DNA of 64,000 bases from Pedobacter sp. GTDB taxonomy: Bacteria; Bacteroidota; Bacteroidia; Sphingobacteriales; Sphingobacteriaceae. Location of the stretch: NCBI GenBank assembly GCA_008015505.1, contig SSFR01000002.1, positions 32,016 through 96,015 of the forward strand. The letters run 5' to 3'. The notes under the pieces were generated by a model. It was not told the DNA's origin. It did not search any database and saw only the letters and a list, made by a program, of their open reading frames with translations. The first letter of the stretch is position 1. Every line of letters begins with the position of its first letter. The position numbers and the translations under genes were made by a program. Of the stretch, positions 9,264 to 19,048 are shown one piece after another.

Positions 9264-10731
9264 AAGCCCTGGCAAATAAAACGCGCTGCGAAGAGGGTTT
9301 TCCTGTCACCATACATTGCCCCACCTCCTGTTCGCTATTCAGTGGAATACAACGGATAGTCGCCTTGGTTTCATCCTTAATTTGCTTCTCGGTTTCGGGC
9401 GTTCCATCCCAATGCGCTAAAATAAATCCTGGATGCTCATCCAAAACACGCTTAAACTCCGCATAAGAATCTACTTTCCGTGTGTTCTGTTCCCTAAATT
9501 TGAGCGCCTTGTTATAAATAGTAACTTGAATATCATCTAAAAGTTCAACAATAAATTGATCCACATGTTCCCGACTAATAGTCTGTTTTTCTTTCGTGTC
9601 CCGACGAGCAATCTCAACAGTTCCATTTTCCAGATCACGACCACCAATTGTCAAGCGAACAGGAACCCCTTTCATTTCATATTCAGCAAATTTATACCCG
9701 GGCCGCTGCGAATCGCGATCATCATACTTCACAGCAATATTTTTCTTTTTTAGTTGACCCACTAAATCCTTGGCTATGCTGGAAATTTGATCAAACTCCA
9801 TTTCGGTTTTATAAATAGGTATAATAACCACTTGAATTGGTGCTAATTTTGGAGGTAGCACCAAGCCAGAGTCATCCGAATGAGCCATAATCATACCACC
9901 AATTAATCGGGTAGAAACGCCCCATGAGGTTGCCCAAACATGATCTAATTTCCCGTCCTTACCCGCAAATTTGACATCAAAGGCTTTTGCAAAATTCTGA
10001 CCCAAGAAATGTGAAGTCCCGGCTTGTAATGCTTTTCCATCCTGCATCAAAGCCTCAATACAATAAGTGTCTACGGCTCCAGCAAAACGCTCACTGGCCG
10101 TTTTTCGACCACGAACAACCGGCATAGCCATCCAATTTTCAGCAAATTGGGCATATACTTCCAGCATGCGCTCTGTTTCCTCTATCGCTTCTTGAGCAGT
10201 GGCATGTGCTGTATGCCCCTCTTGCCATAAAAACTCGGCCGTACGCAGAAACAAACGTGTGCGCATTTCCCAACGCACAACATTAGCCCATTGGTTAACC
10301 AGAATAGGTAAATCTCGATACGATTGTATCCAGCCTTTATATGTGTTCCAAATGATTGTTTCAGACGTTGGCCGCACAATGAGCTCCTCTTCTAACTTAG
10401 CATCCTGATCAACGACAATATTCCCTTTACCATCATTTTTTAGACGATAATGGGTAACCACTGCACACTCAGTAGCAAAACCCTCCACATGAGATGCCTC
10501 TTTAGAAAAAAAAGACTTTGGGATAAACAGCGGGAAATAGGCATTACTATGACCTGTATCTTTGAACATTTGATCTAGAACAGCTTGCATCTTTTCCCAA
10601 ATAGCAAAACCATAAGGTTTGATCACCATACATCCCCTTACAGCTGAATGTTCTGCAAGATCAGCTTTGGCTACCAGTTCATTATACCATTGTGAATAAT
10701 CGTCCTCTCTGCTTATTAAACCCTTACTCAT
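9259..10731 (-). CDS. proS: Prolyl-tRNA synthetase (class II, eukaryote/archaea-like form)
   Basis: A 490-residue cytosolic enzyme that charges tRNA-Pro. Class II motif 2 is seen in [31 protein letters not shown], with the ERF segment and the [14 protein letters not shown] block. It lacks the large editing insertion of the E. coli-type ProS and has the C-terminal extension of the shorter ProS group common in Bacteroidota; it ends in FARAY, as expected for this type. It is transcribed from a TACCTTTG promoter and stops within the shared terminator. Confidence 0.96.
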   Translation of the reverse strand: MSKGLISREDDYSQWYNELVAKADLAEHSAVRGCMVIKPYGFAIWEKMQAVLDQMFKDTGHSNAYFPLFIPKSFFSKEASHVEGFATECAVVTHYRLKNDGKGNIVVDQDAKLEEELIVRPTSETIIWNTYKGWIQSYRDLPILVNQWANVVRWEMRTRLFLRTAEFLWQEGHTAHATAQEAIEETERMLEVYAQFAENWMAMPVVRGRKTASERFAGAVDTYCIEALMQDGKALQAGTSHFLGQNFAKAFDVKFAGKDGKLDHVWATSWGVSTRLIGGMIMAHSDDSGLVLPPKLAPIQVVIIPIYKTEMEFDQISSIAKDLVGQLKKKNIAVKYDDRDSQRPGYKFAEYEMKGVPVRLTIGGRDLENGTVEIARRDTKEKQTISREHVDQFIVELLDDIQVTIYNKALKFREQNTRKVDSYAEFKRVLDEHPGFILAHWDGTPETEKQIKDETKATIRCIPLNSEQEVGQCMVTGKPSSQRVLFARAY

Positions 10732-10758
10732 AGTAAAATAATTTTAAATTGTGCTAGA

Positions 10759-10766
10759 CAAAGGTA
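10759..10766 (-). promoter_or_regulatory. Bacteroidota -7 element for proS
   Basis: TACCTTTG on the minus strand, 27 nt before the proS ATG, fits TAnnTTTG. The remaining intergenic stretch up to the tRNA promoter holds no gene that I can see. Confidence 0.5.
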
Positions 10767-10946
10767 TAAAAACGCCACATCCTTAAAATAGCGAATCAAT
10801 ATTCTTAAAAGAATCTAAACCATTTTTAGCACGAATCTGGAAAAACTGAGTAACTCAACTATATATTTCAGCCTACCAACTAAAACAATTACAGCTTGTT
10901 TATCAGCAGATTAAGCCAAATATTACTAAAAAACCAACGAAATCAC

Positions 10947-10976
10947 TTGACAAAATTGGTTTTCTATCTATATTTG
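10947..10976 (+). promoter_or_regulatory. Promoter of the tRNA pair (TTG-N19-TATATTTG)
   Basis: A TTG at 10947-10949 and TATATTTG at 10969-10976 are separated by 19 nt, the textbook Bacteroidota sigma-A layout. The -7 box ends 13 nt before tRNA-Gly. This is the best promoter in the window. Confidence 0.75.
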
Positions 10977-10989
10977 CAGACGTAAAAAC

Positions 10990-11065
<76 letters not shown>

Positions 11066-11113
11066 AATCCCTTCCATAATCGGAGGGGATTTAAATTTAA
11101 AGACCAACCGATT

Positions 11114-11199
11114 GCCTAGGTGGTGGAACTGGTAGACACGCAGGACTTAAAATCCTGTTCGCCTTAAAGCGAGTGCGGGTTCGATTCCCGCCCTAGGTA
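11114..11199 (+). tRNA. tRNA-Leu (TAA)
   Basis: An 86-nt class II tRNA with long variable arm. Acceptor GCCTAGG pairs with CCTAGGT (terminal G-U), the anticodon stem CAGGA/TCCTG encloses CTTAAAA (anticodon TAA), and the T-loop is TTCGATT. CCA is not encoded, unlike the preceding tRNA-Gly, with which it is probably cotranscribed (48-nt spacer). Confidence 0.96.
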
Positions 11200-11206
11200 C
11201 AATTTT

Positions 11207-11240
11207 AAAAAGCCACATTAAATTTAGTGTGGCTTTTTTA
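11207..11240 (+). terminator. Intrinsic terminator of the tRNA operon
   Basis: Inverted repeat AAAAAGCCACA (11207-11217) / TGTGGCTTTTT (11228-11238) followed by T residues, 8 nt after tRNA-Leu. Confidence 0.85.
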
Positions 11241-11301
11241 TTTAAGTTATCTATAACAGGATCGTAACAATCTGTGAAAACCATTTTTAAATTTTACCTC
11301 C

Positions 11302-11637
11302 ATGAAGAACGCTACCCTTATTACTACAAGCACCTCACTCGAAGGATATCAAATCACCAAACAACTCGGACTAGTTCGCGGAATTACAGTTCGATCTAGA
11401 AGTATTGTTGGCAATCTAGCAGGTGGATTTATGACCTTATTCGGAGGAAGAAGTACCATCTATACCCAGTTATGTGAAAAAGCCCGAGAAGAGGCTCTAC
11501 TACTCATGATCGAACACGCTGAGGAAATAGGCGCCAATGCCATTATTGCCATGCGCTATGACGCAAACGAAGTTATGAGTGGCTTAACTGAAGTACTCGC
11601 TTATGGAACCGCAGTTGTGGTAGAAGAACATAAATAA
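11302..11637 (+). CDS. YbjQ/UPF0145 family protein
   Basis: A 111-residue small protein matching the YbjQ (DUF74) family: it starts with the strand STSLEGYQI, has GLVRGITVRSRSI, a glycine-rich loop, the helix CEKAREEALLLMIEHAEEIGANAI and the final strand VLAYGTAVVV. The family forms pentameric rings and is often annotated as heavy-metal binding, but its role is not established. It stands alone between the tRNA operon and a lipoprotein gene. Confidence 0.88.
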   Translation: MKNATLITTSTSLEGYQITKQLGLVRGITVRSRSIVGNLAGGFMTLFGGRSTIYTQLCEKAREEALLLMIEHAEEIGANAIIAMRYDANEVMSGLTEVLAYGTAVVVEEHK

Positions 11638-11671
11638 ATACTATAACTTATCTTTTAATTTGAAATAAAAT

Positions 11672-12220
11672 ATGCAGGGATACTTAAAATTATCCTACAG
11701 TATAGCCATTGTCTGGCTATTTAATACCGCTTGTAAAAAAGAAACATCGACTATCCCAAATCAATCAACACCTACTCTTACTCTCAACAATAGATGCTTG
11801 GGAACATCTGGAAGTAAAATCCTCAATAAAGGAAAAAAAGATACTAAATCTAAAAACCCAGCCAACAGACATAATTTAGTTAGTAAAAACAAGCTGGGAG
11901 AAATGACTCACCCCGACAATGCCGTTGAAAGTCCAGTTAAAAACTCTGCCTGCTCGTGGACAATGCTTGATTCATCAGGTAAAATTATCAGACAATCCCC
12001 TTACGATAAATATGGAAATCCTCGTGACATGTTTCCCAGAAATACCTCTTCTCCACAGTCCGCTAGAAGAAATAGTGATCGAGTTATTGTTTTTCCAGCA
12101 AAATATTCGCCTCGTCCTGGACAAAAAAACAAAGTTTCCCCATCTAACTCAAATATGAATAACAACCAGGATGACTATGTAAATCTTAAATTCGATATAG
12201 AACTGGAACAATCTTGGTAA
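11672..12220 (+). CDS. Hypothetical small lipoprotein
   Basis: A 182-residue protein with a signal peptide ending in LFNTAC (lipobox, Cys about 21) and then a basic, polar, Asn/Ser/Pro-rich chain with little predicted structure. I do not recognise a family. It begins 34 nt after the YbjQ gene and could share its transcript. The lipoprotein signal and sensible start make it a likely real gene, although the sequence after the signal is of low complexity. Confidence 0.62.
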   Translation: MQGYLKLSYSIAIVWLFNTACKKETSTIPNQSTPTLTLNNRCLGTSGSKILNKGKKDTKSKNPANRHNLVSKNKLGEMTHPDNAVESPVKNSACSWTMLDSSGKIIRQSPYDKYGNPRDMFPRNTSSPQSARRNSDRVIVFPAKYSPRPGQKNKVSPSNSNMNNNQDDYVNLKFDIELEQSW

Positions 12221-12288
12221 CTCTTGGTTTATTTTACATAGATAAAATTAGATCAACTTAGTGTCAGAACTTCAGCCCCAATCAAACT

Positions 12289-12978
12289 ATGCCTATCCGA
12301 AAAACAGTATCGCCCTTTCACTTTATACTCAGAAATGCGGAACTTCCAGATGCCCCACAAATGGAATACATTCAATCTAGATGTTATCCAACATTATCTC
12401 AAGAGGAAATAATTAAGAAACATCATTTCGAGAATCATATTAAACTTTTTCCGCAAGGACAGTTTGTCATCGAAGATAAAAATAAAATGCTCATTGCCAC
12501 CACAAGTACATTTCTTTGCCACTTCCCGATATATGATCATACTTTTTTGGAAGCTACAGATCAGCTTTGGCTCACTAAATCACACCAAAAAGATGGACAG
12601 TGGCTGTATGGCGTAGATATGGGAGTACTTCCCGAATACAGAGGCAAAGGACTATCTAAAGAGCTTTACAAAGCCCGACAGGAAATGTGCCAAATACTTG
12701 GCATCAAGGGTCAAGTTACAGTAGGAATGCCTATTGGTTACGGCCAATATCAAAACCAATTATCCATCACAGCTTATTGTGAAAAATTAAAAAACAATGA
12801 ACTAAGTGATCCCACTATTTCTGCACAAAGAAAAGCTGGATTTATATGGATTAAACCCATTTTTAATTATCTTAGGGACCCAGAAGCCGGCAACGCAGGT
12901 ATTTTAATGTATTTTCCACTAGCTGATCAGTTTAAAATCGATTTTAACAATGGACACACTCATGCCGAATCAAATTAA
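12289..12978 (+). CDS. GNAT-family N-acetyltransferase
   Basis: A 229-residue acetyl-CoA-dependent transferase. The N-terminal strand LRNAELPDAPQMEYIQ is a typical GNAT start, and the acetyl-CoA loop is seen as MGVLPEYRGKGLSKELYKARQE near residue 110. The substrate is unknown. Its 3' end overlaps the class III aminotransferase start by 17-29 bases, and an amidohydrolase follows, so the three form an operon probably acting on one amine or amide substrate (inference). Confidence 0.86.
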   Translation: MPIRKTVSPFHFILRNAELPDAPQMEYIQSRCYPTLSQEEIIKKHHFENHIKLFPQGQFVIEDKNKMLIATTSTFLCHFPIYDHTFLEATDQLWLTKSHQKDGQWLYGVDMGVLPEYRGKGLSKELYKARQEMCQILGIKGQVTVGMPIGYGQYQNQLSITAYCEKLKNNELSDPTISAQRKAGFIWIKPIFNYLRDPEAGNAGILMYFPLADQFKIDFNNGHTHAESN

Positions 12979-14308
12979 AAAGGTTACAGAAATTCCAGGA
13001 CCAACAAGCAAAGCAATTCTAGAGAGAAGGGCCAAAGCTGTACCTAATGGCCTAGGAAGATCCACTGAAGTCGTTGTCAAAAGCGCGAAAGGTGCCTTAG
13101 TATGGGATGTCGATGGTAATCGACTCATTGATTTTGCTGGTGGTATTGGCATGCTTAATATTGGGCATTCTCCAGATGAAGTCATCGATGCGGTAAAAAA
13201 ACAACTGGATCAATATATACATCCATGTACCCTGGTGACAACTTATGAGCCTTATGTGGAACTTGCCGAACAGCTAAATGCACTCACCCCTGGTACATTC
13301 GCAAAAAAAACACTTTTAGCCACGTCCGGGTCCGAAGCTGTGGAAAATGCCGTCAATATTGCCAAATACTATACCAAAAGAAATGCCATCATCTGCTTCG
13401 AAGGATGTTATCATGGAAGGACCCATATGGCACTCAGCCTGACTTCCAAATATGGACTGTTCAAAAAAGGATTTGGCTCATTTGCTTCGGATATATATCG
13501 ATTAGAATCACCACATGTCTATCGAAAACCAGCCCATTTTACGGAAGAAGAATATATCGATTACTGTATTGAACGATTTGATCAAGCCTTAATTGCTCAA
13601 GTAGATCCATCATCTGTGGCTGCCATTATTATTGAACCCATCCAAGGAGAGGGAGGATTTATTCCAGTACCAAAAAAGTTTTTAGAGAAAATACGACAAA
13701 TATGTAACGAACATGGCATTGTATTCATTGCCGATGAAGTACAGTGTGGAGCCAGCCGGACAGGTAAGTTTCTTGCTATCGAACATAGTGGAGTCATCCC
13801 GGACATAGTAACTATGGCTAAATCAATAGGGGCTGGTTTACCTATCAGCGCTGTGACAGGTAAAGCCGAGATCATGGATGCCCCACACCTAGGTGGTTTA
13901 GGAGGCACGTATGGAGGCAGCCCCATCGCTATTGCTGGCGCAAAAGAAGCATTGAAAATATTAACCTCGGCCGAGTTTTTAAGCAGAGCTAATCGTGTTG
14001 GTGAAATCATTAGTGCAAGGCTTCTGGCTATGAAAGCCAAGTATCCATACATTGGCGATGTCCGTGGTGTTGGCGCCATGAAACTTATGGAATTTGTCAA
14101 AGATCATCAAAGCAAAGAACCTTTCATGGAGCTAGCCATGGCAGTAATCAAGAAATCTGTATCCAATGGTCTAATACTCATCCGGGCGGGTCTTTATACC
14201 AACTGTATCCGTTTCCTACCCCCCATTATCATTACCGATGAACAGCTCCACGAAGGCTTGGATGTAGTAGAAAACGCCATTGAAGAAGTATTGAAAGAAA
14301 TGCCTTAA
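12962..14308 (+). CDS. Class III aminotransferase (4-aminobutyrate transaminase-like)
   Basis: About 448 residues. PLP-binding features of class III transaminases are present: TSGSEAVENAVNIAK, CYHGRTHMALSLT, IIIEPIQGEGGFIP, FIADEVQCGASRTG and the PLP lysine in TMAKSIGAGLP. It best resembles GabT-type enzymes, which move the omega-amino group of GABA or related amines to 2-oxoglutarate; substrate is not certain. Starts at 12950 and 12962 are both possible, each overlapping the upstream GNAT gene. Its stop codon lies inside a fragment of the dispersed repeat end (TTAAACAGGCTC). Confidence 0.88.
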   Translation: MPNQIKKVTEIPGPTSKAILERRAKAVPNGLGRSTEVVVKSAKGALVWDVDGNRLIDFAGGIGMLNIGHSPDEVIDAVKKQLDQYIHPCTLVTTYEPYVELAEQLNALTPGTFAKKTLLATSGSEAVENAVNIAKYYTKRNAIICFEGCYHGRTHMALSLTSKYGLFKKGFGSFASDIYRLESPHVYRKPAHFTEEEYIDYCIERFDQALIAQVDPSSVAAIIIEPIQGEGGFIPVPKKFLEKIRQICNEHGIVFIADEVQCGASRTGKFLAIEHSGVIPDIVTMAKSIGAGLPISAVTGKAEIMDAPHLGGLGGTYGGSPIAIAGAKEALKILTSAEFLSRANRVGEIISARLLAMKAKYPYIGDVRGVGAMKLMEFVKDHQSKEPFMELAMAVIKKSVSNGLILIRAGLYTNCIRFLPPIIITDEQLHEGLDVVENAIEEVLKEMP

Positions 14309-14316
14309 ACAGGCTC
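14305..14316. repeat. Short fragment of the dispersed palindromic repeat end
   Basis: TTAAACAGGCTC matches the right terminus of the full repeat at 61837-61997. It supplies the aminotransferase stop codon and lies just before the next gene. At 12 nt it is the weakest member of the family. Confidence 0.45.
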
Positions 14317-14322
14317 TTAGTG

Positions 14323-15885
14323 ATGAAACTGATATTTAATGCCCAAATCATCACCATGGATGGAAGCAATCCTAGGGCAGACTCCATGGTGATCGATAAA
14401 CAAGGGATAATTAAAGCTATCGGCAACTATACCTCATTAAAAGATAATTTTCCAAGCGCAAAACCTTTAAACTTCCAATCTCAAACGATCTTACCGGGAT
14501 TTAATGATGCCCATATCCATGTTTGGAAAATTGGACATTTACGTACCACCCTACTTGATCTTCGTGGCACCACATCCATCAAAGAATTCCAACAAAAACT
14601 AAAACACTTTGCCAATACAAATAAAGAAAGCCTCTGGATACTGGCCAGAGGAATCAATGAAGCAACATTAAAAGAAAAAAGACTTCCCACCAAGACAGAT
14701 ATTGATGAGGTTATTTCAGATCGACCTGTATGGATCATCCGAACATGCGCTCACATTGGCATAGCCAACTCCCTAGCCCTGGAACAGGCACAAATAAATG
14801 CACAGACTCCCATACCTTTTGGCGGCGAAATAAAAAAGCATCCCGATGGTGCCCTCAATGGTATCTTCACCGAACGAGCTATGGGGTTAATAACTGATCA
14901 TATTCCCCAACCAACTAAGGAATCATACGCCAAAATGGTCATCGAGGCACAGGATTATTTAATCAGCTTGGGCATCACCAGCGCAACAGATCCCGCCGCC
15001 GATGCTACTTTACTTGAAACCTATAAAGATTTAGATAAGCATGGTTTGCTAAAAATGCGTTTCAATGTATTTGCTTTACGAGTACCAGATGGAGGTGATC
15101 AAATTCTCTCACTACCCGAGTTATACCAATCGAAACATCTACAAATTACAACAGTCAAGTTTTTTGCCGATGGAGGACTAAGTAGTACTACTGCTGCACT
15201 TAATATTCCATATAAAAACATGTATGACTATAAAGGCGTACTTAGGCTCTCTTACGATTTATTTATAAAAGCAGCCTCAGATGCTGTATCAAACGGATTT
15301 AGAGTAGCTACACATGCCATTGGGCATGAAGCTATTGATCTATGTGTGGAAGTATATCAGGCATTGAGCCGCATCAATAAACAATTAACCCACCGAATAG
15401 AACACCTGGGATTCTTAGAACAAAAACATATTCCTACTTTTCAAACACTCGGTATCAGCGTAGCCATGCAACCCATCTTTCTATATGAACTCGCTAGCAA
15501 TTTCAAAAACACACTGCCCAAACAGCTACTGGAAGAGGTCTACCCTGTCCGATCGGCTCTCGATGCAGGTATCACTCTAGCTTTATCTACGGATGGGCCA
15601 GTGGTCAAAGAAATTAATCCCTTCTGGAATATAGCAACAGCAATAAGCCGACAATCCTCGACAAAAGATTGCCTAGGCCCTAACCAAAGAATCTCATTAG
15701 AAGAAGCACTACAAGCATATACTGTAGGTGGTGCGCAGATGGATCATCAAGAAAATAGTAAAGGTAGCCTTAGCATCGGTAAAGTAGCTGATTTTATTGT
15801 TCTTGATCAAAATCCATATACCAGCCCAGATTTGAAAACAATAAAAGTGATGGAGACCTGGATTGATGGTAAGCAGGTATTTTAA
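14323..15885 (+). CDS. YtcJ-like metal-dependent amidohydrolase
   Basis: About 520 residues of the amidohydrolase 3 family. The N-terminal beta-sandwich MKLIFNAQIITMDG leads to the metal-binding GFNDAHIHVW; later come VKFFADGGLSSTTA, the histidines of ATHAIGHEAID and LTHRIEHLGF, and the catalytic Asp of ALSTDGPVV. The C-terminus closes the sandwich with GKVADFIVLDQNPY. These enzymes hydrolyse N-substituted amides or formamides; the substrate is unknown. GTG at 14320 precedes the ATG at 14323; I prefer ATG. It is the last gene of the GNAT-transaminase operon. Confidence 0.87.
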   Translation: MKLIFNAQIITMDGSNPRADSMVIDKQGIIKAIGNYTSLKDNFPSAKPLNFQSQTILPGFNDAHIHVWKIGHLRTTLLDLRGTTSIKEFQQKLKHFANTNKESLWILARGINEATLKEKRLPTKTDIDEVISDRPVWIIRTCAHIGIANSLALEQAQINAQTPIPFGGEIKKHPDGALNGIFTERAMGLITDHIPQPTKESYAKMVIEAQDYLISLGITSATDPAADATLLETYKDLDKHGLLKMRFNVFALRVPDGGDQILSLPELYQSKHLQITTVKFFADGGLSSTTAALNIPYKNMYDYKGVLRLSYDLFIKAASDAVSNGFRVATHAIGHEAIDLCVEVYQALSRINKQLTHRIEHLGFLEQKHIPTFQTLGISVAMQPIFLYELASNFKNTLPKQLLEEVYPVRSALDAGITLALSTDGPVVKEINPFWNIATAISRQSSTKDCLGPNQRISLEEALQAYTVGGAQMDHQENSKGSLSIGKVADFIVLDQNPYTSPDLKTIKVMETWIDGKQVF

Positions 15886-15981
15886 GAAATTAGGATTAAT
15901 GGTATTGCATGAAAAAATAAAAAAGCCAACCTTTGCAGCTTAATTCAAGATCGTTTGTGACGATTTCGTGGTTTTAAGCAT

Positions 15982-16545
15982 ATGGCAAAAGCATCAGACA
16001 TAAAAAATGGCAATATCTTACGCTTCAATGGTGAACTAGTAACTGTTGAAGAATTTATTCATCGAACACCAGGCAATCTTCGGGCTTTTTATCAGGCTCG
16101 CATGCGCAACGTAAAAACAGGGAAATTAGTAGAATACCGCTTTCGAACAGATGAGGAAGTTGAAATTTGCCGGGTAGAAACCAATGATTATCAATATCTC
16201 TACGACGAGGGGAATTTCTTCGTGGTCATGGATAATAATACCTATGAGCAATTTAACATTCCCAAGTTCTTATTCGGCGATGCTGCTAAATTCCTAAAAG
16301 AAGGTATGAATGTGATTGTTGCTTTTGAAAGTGATGAGCCCATTATGGCGCAAATGCCATCCAGTGTTGAGCTAGAAGTCACCTATACAGAACCTGCTGT
16401 CAAAGGTGATACCTCCTCGGGAGCTCAAAAATCTGCCACAGTGGAAACTGGTATCGAAATTCGTGTTCCCCTATTTGTCAACCAAGGCGATAAAATACGC
16501 GTGGATACCCGTACAGGAGACTATATTGAAAGGGTAAAACAATAA
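15982..16545 (+). CDS. efp: Elongation factor P
   Basis: This 187-residue translation factor rescues ribosomes stalled at polyproline. Three beta-barrel domains are seen, with the conserved C-terminal FVNQGDKIRVDTRTGDYIERV. The loop that reaches the peptidyl-transferase centre reads TPGNLRAF (residues 29-36): the lysine that is lysylated in E. coli EF-P is Asn here, and an Arg lies two residues on. I recall this GNLRA loop as usual in some Bacteroidota, so it is a lineage form rather than damage. Confidence 0.95.
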   Translation: MAKASDIKNGNILRFNGELVTVEEFIHRTPGNLRAFYQARMRNVKTGKLVEYRFRTDEEVEICRVETNDYQYLYDEGNFFVVMDNNTYEQFNIPKFLFGDAAKFLKEGMNVIVAFESDEPIMAQMPSSVELEVTYTEPAVKGDTSSGAQKSATVETGIEIRVPLFVNQGDKIRVDTRTGDYIERVKQ

Positions 16546-16582
16546 AGCTGCCTCAACCCCGGAAAAGGGGGTAGGTGAGAAA

Positions 16583-19039
16583 CTATGGTAACTCTTCAGA
16601 TGAAAAGATATAATAACCCATATCTCCACTTAAGAATTTGTTTTGATCGGCATGGTCAATCATATTTTGAGTGATTGTTTGAAGATATTTCACCAAGTAT
16701 GCAAGCTTATCGGCATCTAGCTTCTTTTCATTTCTTAGGTCCCCTACACTGTACAACTGCAACACCTTGTTTTTAACAGGACAACCAATAATTAAGCCTA
16801 GTGCATCTGCTATTCGCATGTTATCAATTGCTAGTTTTTGACGTGAGTGGCTTTGTGCTTCCTTAATTTTGTCCACCAAGTCCTTGTAGATATGTCGACG
16901 CGTAGCATGCTTGCGTAGATCATAAGAATGACCATTGATTGATTGCATATTTTGCAATAATTCATTGTATTCATCTGAACTGAGAACCAGCTTATATACT
17001 TTATCTTCAATAGTTGTCGCTACTGATTTGGTGTATATAAAACCATCGTTTTTGAAGCAATCCCCATCATGATTACTTGATCGATCAAAACCTTGTTGTT
17101 CCAAATCTTCAATAACAAGGGGATTAAATGGCTCACCTTGAACACCTACACTCATTAATTTATTGTATAAACTACTTGTGATATGATTATTATCCGCCAC
17201 GGTTTGCTTAAGCAAAGTATCTATACCCGACTGTAAAAACCGCACAGCCATATTTTTCCCCTTTTCAGGAAACATTAACCCTCCCTGTACCATGCTCTGA
17301 TTCGGATAATCCAAGAAAAATACGTTTTTGAGCGTATTAACTTCTTTAAACACCTGATTTTCTTTAATATCCTGAAGAGATACTAATTTCTTTCTTTTGG
17401 CGTAAGCAACCTGTCCAGCTGACTGAAGAATTAAATTTTGACTCTGTAATACAAAATCATTTGCACTAGAAAAATAAATATTCCTGGCCTGAAATGATAA
17501 TAATTTAGCATTAACACCGCCTATTCTGCTAACCAATTCCGAAGCATCCTCACTGGCATTGCCAACACACCCAATAAGCACAATAATATTATTCTCCCCC
17601 CGATGGCCAGCTAACAAACTGGCCGCCCCAGATAAGCCTGCATACATTGCCGAAGCTCCATTATCGCGAGTATCACAAGATAGTGGTCGGCTCGTCATCG
17701 AGAGCAAATATTCCGTAATGCTTTCAGGTTTTGTTGTTAAGGGCAACACATCCGTTACTCTTTGCCTGATCTTACAGCTCGCTACTTCCATATTCGTGTA
17801 AGCCACTATTCCATAACTGACTCGTGCGCCCGGTAATAGGTTATTGAAACTATTTTGTATCGTTTGAAATATATTGGATAGATAAGGAAAAACACCAGCC
17901 ATTCGCTTATTCCCTTCTATAGCAAAAACAATATTATAGGCCTTCGCAGCATTAGCTATTTGGTTATAGTCTGCATAGGTAATCGTATTTCCATCTATTC
18001 CGAAAACTGACCGCTTACTCTTATCATATAGTGTAATAGGTAATTCCGTTTTAATAAAAGTATGCCCATCTTGCTGCATTTTACCCCTGACTGGTAATTG
18101 CACACACCATGGCGCAATCTTTCCCTGCGATTGCACATCCTCCCAAGCTGGACCAATGAGATGATCTATTTTATTCTTCACACGTTCATCTTCGGTCGTA
18201 TAAAAAGAAACATCTTTACCCAAACGATCTTTCAAATCAAAATATAACTTAGAGCCCCATTCTTGTAATAATGCAGCTGACACCCATCCAAATATCGCCC
18301 CATTTACACCATCAGTAATAAATTGGGCACTTTTACCTACCAAACAAAATTGCCTATCTGGTGAATATTTATACACATAAACGTATTGCTGAAACCCTAA
18401 ATACCCTCTTATCCCAGACATTACACTTGGACTAACCCAAACCTTTATACTATCCTTATGTAACCATTTAGCACATTCCCGTATGCTTTGTGGTGATTTT
18501 AAAACAGTGAGATACCGTTGAGGAACCAATGTACTGGAGTCAACATAAGCATTGTTAGTAAGCAAAAGTTTACTTTTATCTACCCAACCATAATAAACCG
18601 CTTTTGTTCTATCCGAGATCCGCCTGGGCCTGGGAAATAATTTTCCTCCAAGTATGCTAGGATCATACTTGACAAGCTCTAGAAACCCATCTCGTGCATT
18701 GATCACATAGCAACGCTCCATCATGCCAATCTTATTCAACTTGACTATCCCACCAGGCTGCGAATACGTTACATTATCAGACCGATCACTATAAACAATC
18801 CATGGTTCTACGCTTCTTTGACCTTTACCCTCCACAATAACATTAGGATATTCGTTCTGAGCGGGCCTCCGCTGTACAGATACACCACGAGGAGGTCGTT
18901 GTGGCATGCTCACATCCGGAACAGTTGGCACTTGGGGCATGTCTGGAACCCCTGGAAGCTGGGGTAGTTGAGGAACATTTTGAGCAAAACTCCACCCAAA
19001 CCAAAACAACAAAATAGTAATATAGCTAACTGCTCTCAT
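16583..19039 (-). CDS. tssR: T6SS protein TssR
   Basis: An 818-residue exported protein at the end of the T6SS operon. A signal peptide (residues 1-19, cut near SFAQ) is followed by a proline-rich repeat (PQLPQLPGVPDMPQVP) and a large domain; a segment near residue 360 (YNIVFAIEGNKRMAG) looks like the start of a von Willebrand A-type fold. TssR is known only from Bacteroidota T6SS loci and is thought to sit in the periplasm or outer membrane as part of the envelope complex replacing TssJ/L/M. Assignment rests on position, size and signal peptide more than on a motif. Confidence 0.75.
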   Translation of the reverse strand: MRAVSYITILLFWFGWSFAQNVPQLPQLPGVPDMPQVPTVPDVSMPQRPPRGVSVQRRPAQNEYPNVIVEGKGQRSVEPWIVYSDRSDNVTYSQPGGIVKLNKIGMMERCYVINARDGFLELVKYDPSILGGKLFPRPRRISDRTKAVYYGWVDKSKLLLTNNAYVDSSTLVPQRYLTVLKSPQSIRECAKWLHKDSIKVWVSPSVMSGIRGYLGFQQYVYVYKYSPDRQFCLVGKSAQFITDGVNGAIFGWVSAALLQEWGSKLYFDLKDRLGKDVSFYTTEDERVKNKIDHLIGPAWEDVQSQGKIAPWCVQLPVRGKMQQDGHTFIKTELPITLYDKSKRSVFGIDGNTITYADYNQIANAAKAYNIVFAIEGNKRMAGVFPYLSNIFQTIQNSFNNLLPGARVSYGIVAYTNMEVASCKIRQRVTDVLPLTTKPESITEYLLSMTSRPLSCDTRDNGASAMYAGLSGAASLLAGHRGENNIIVLIGCVGNASEDASELVSRIGGVNAKLLSFQARNIYFSSANDFVLQSQNLILQSAGQVAYAKRKKLVSLQDIKENQVFKEVNTLKNVFFLDYPNQSMVQGGLMFPEKGKNMAVRFLQSGIDTLLKQTVADNNHITSSLYNKLMSVGVQGEPFNPLVIEDLEQQGFDRSSNHDGDCFKNDGFIYTKSVATTIEDKVYKLVLSSDEYNELLQNMQSINGHSYDLRKHATRRHIYKDLVDKIKEAQSHSRQKLAIDNMRIADALGLIIGCPVKNKVLQLYSVGDLRNEKKLDADKLAYLVKYLQTITQNMIDHADQNKFLSGDMGYYIFSSEELP

Positions 19040-19048
19040 ACACCAAGG

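Noticed and set aside
12970..14100. Antisense frames of 71 and 167 codons opposite the aminotransferase gene
   Set aside because: The coding strand is clear from the PLP motifs; the opposite frames are compositional shadows.
16550..16577. CCTCAACCCC / GGGGGTAGG hairpin as terminator between efp and tssR
   Set aside because: The pairing is interrupted and there is no T-tract on either side.
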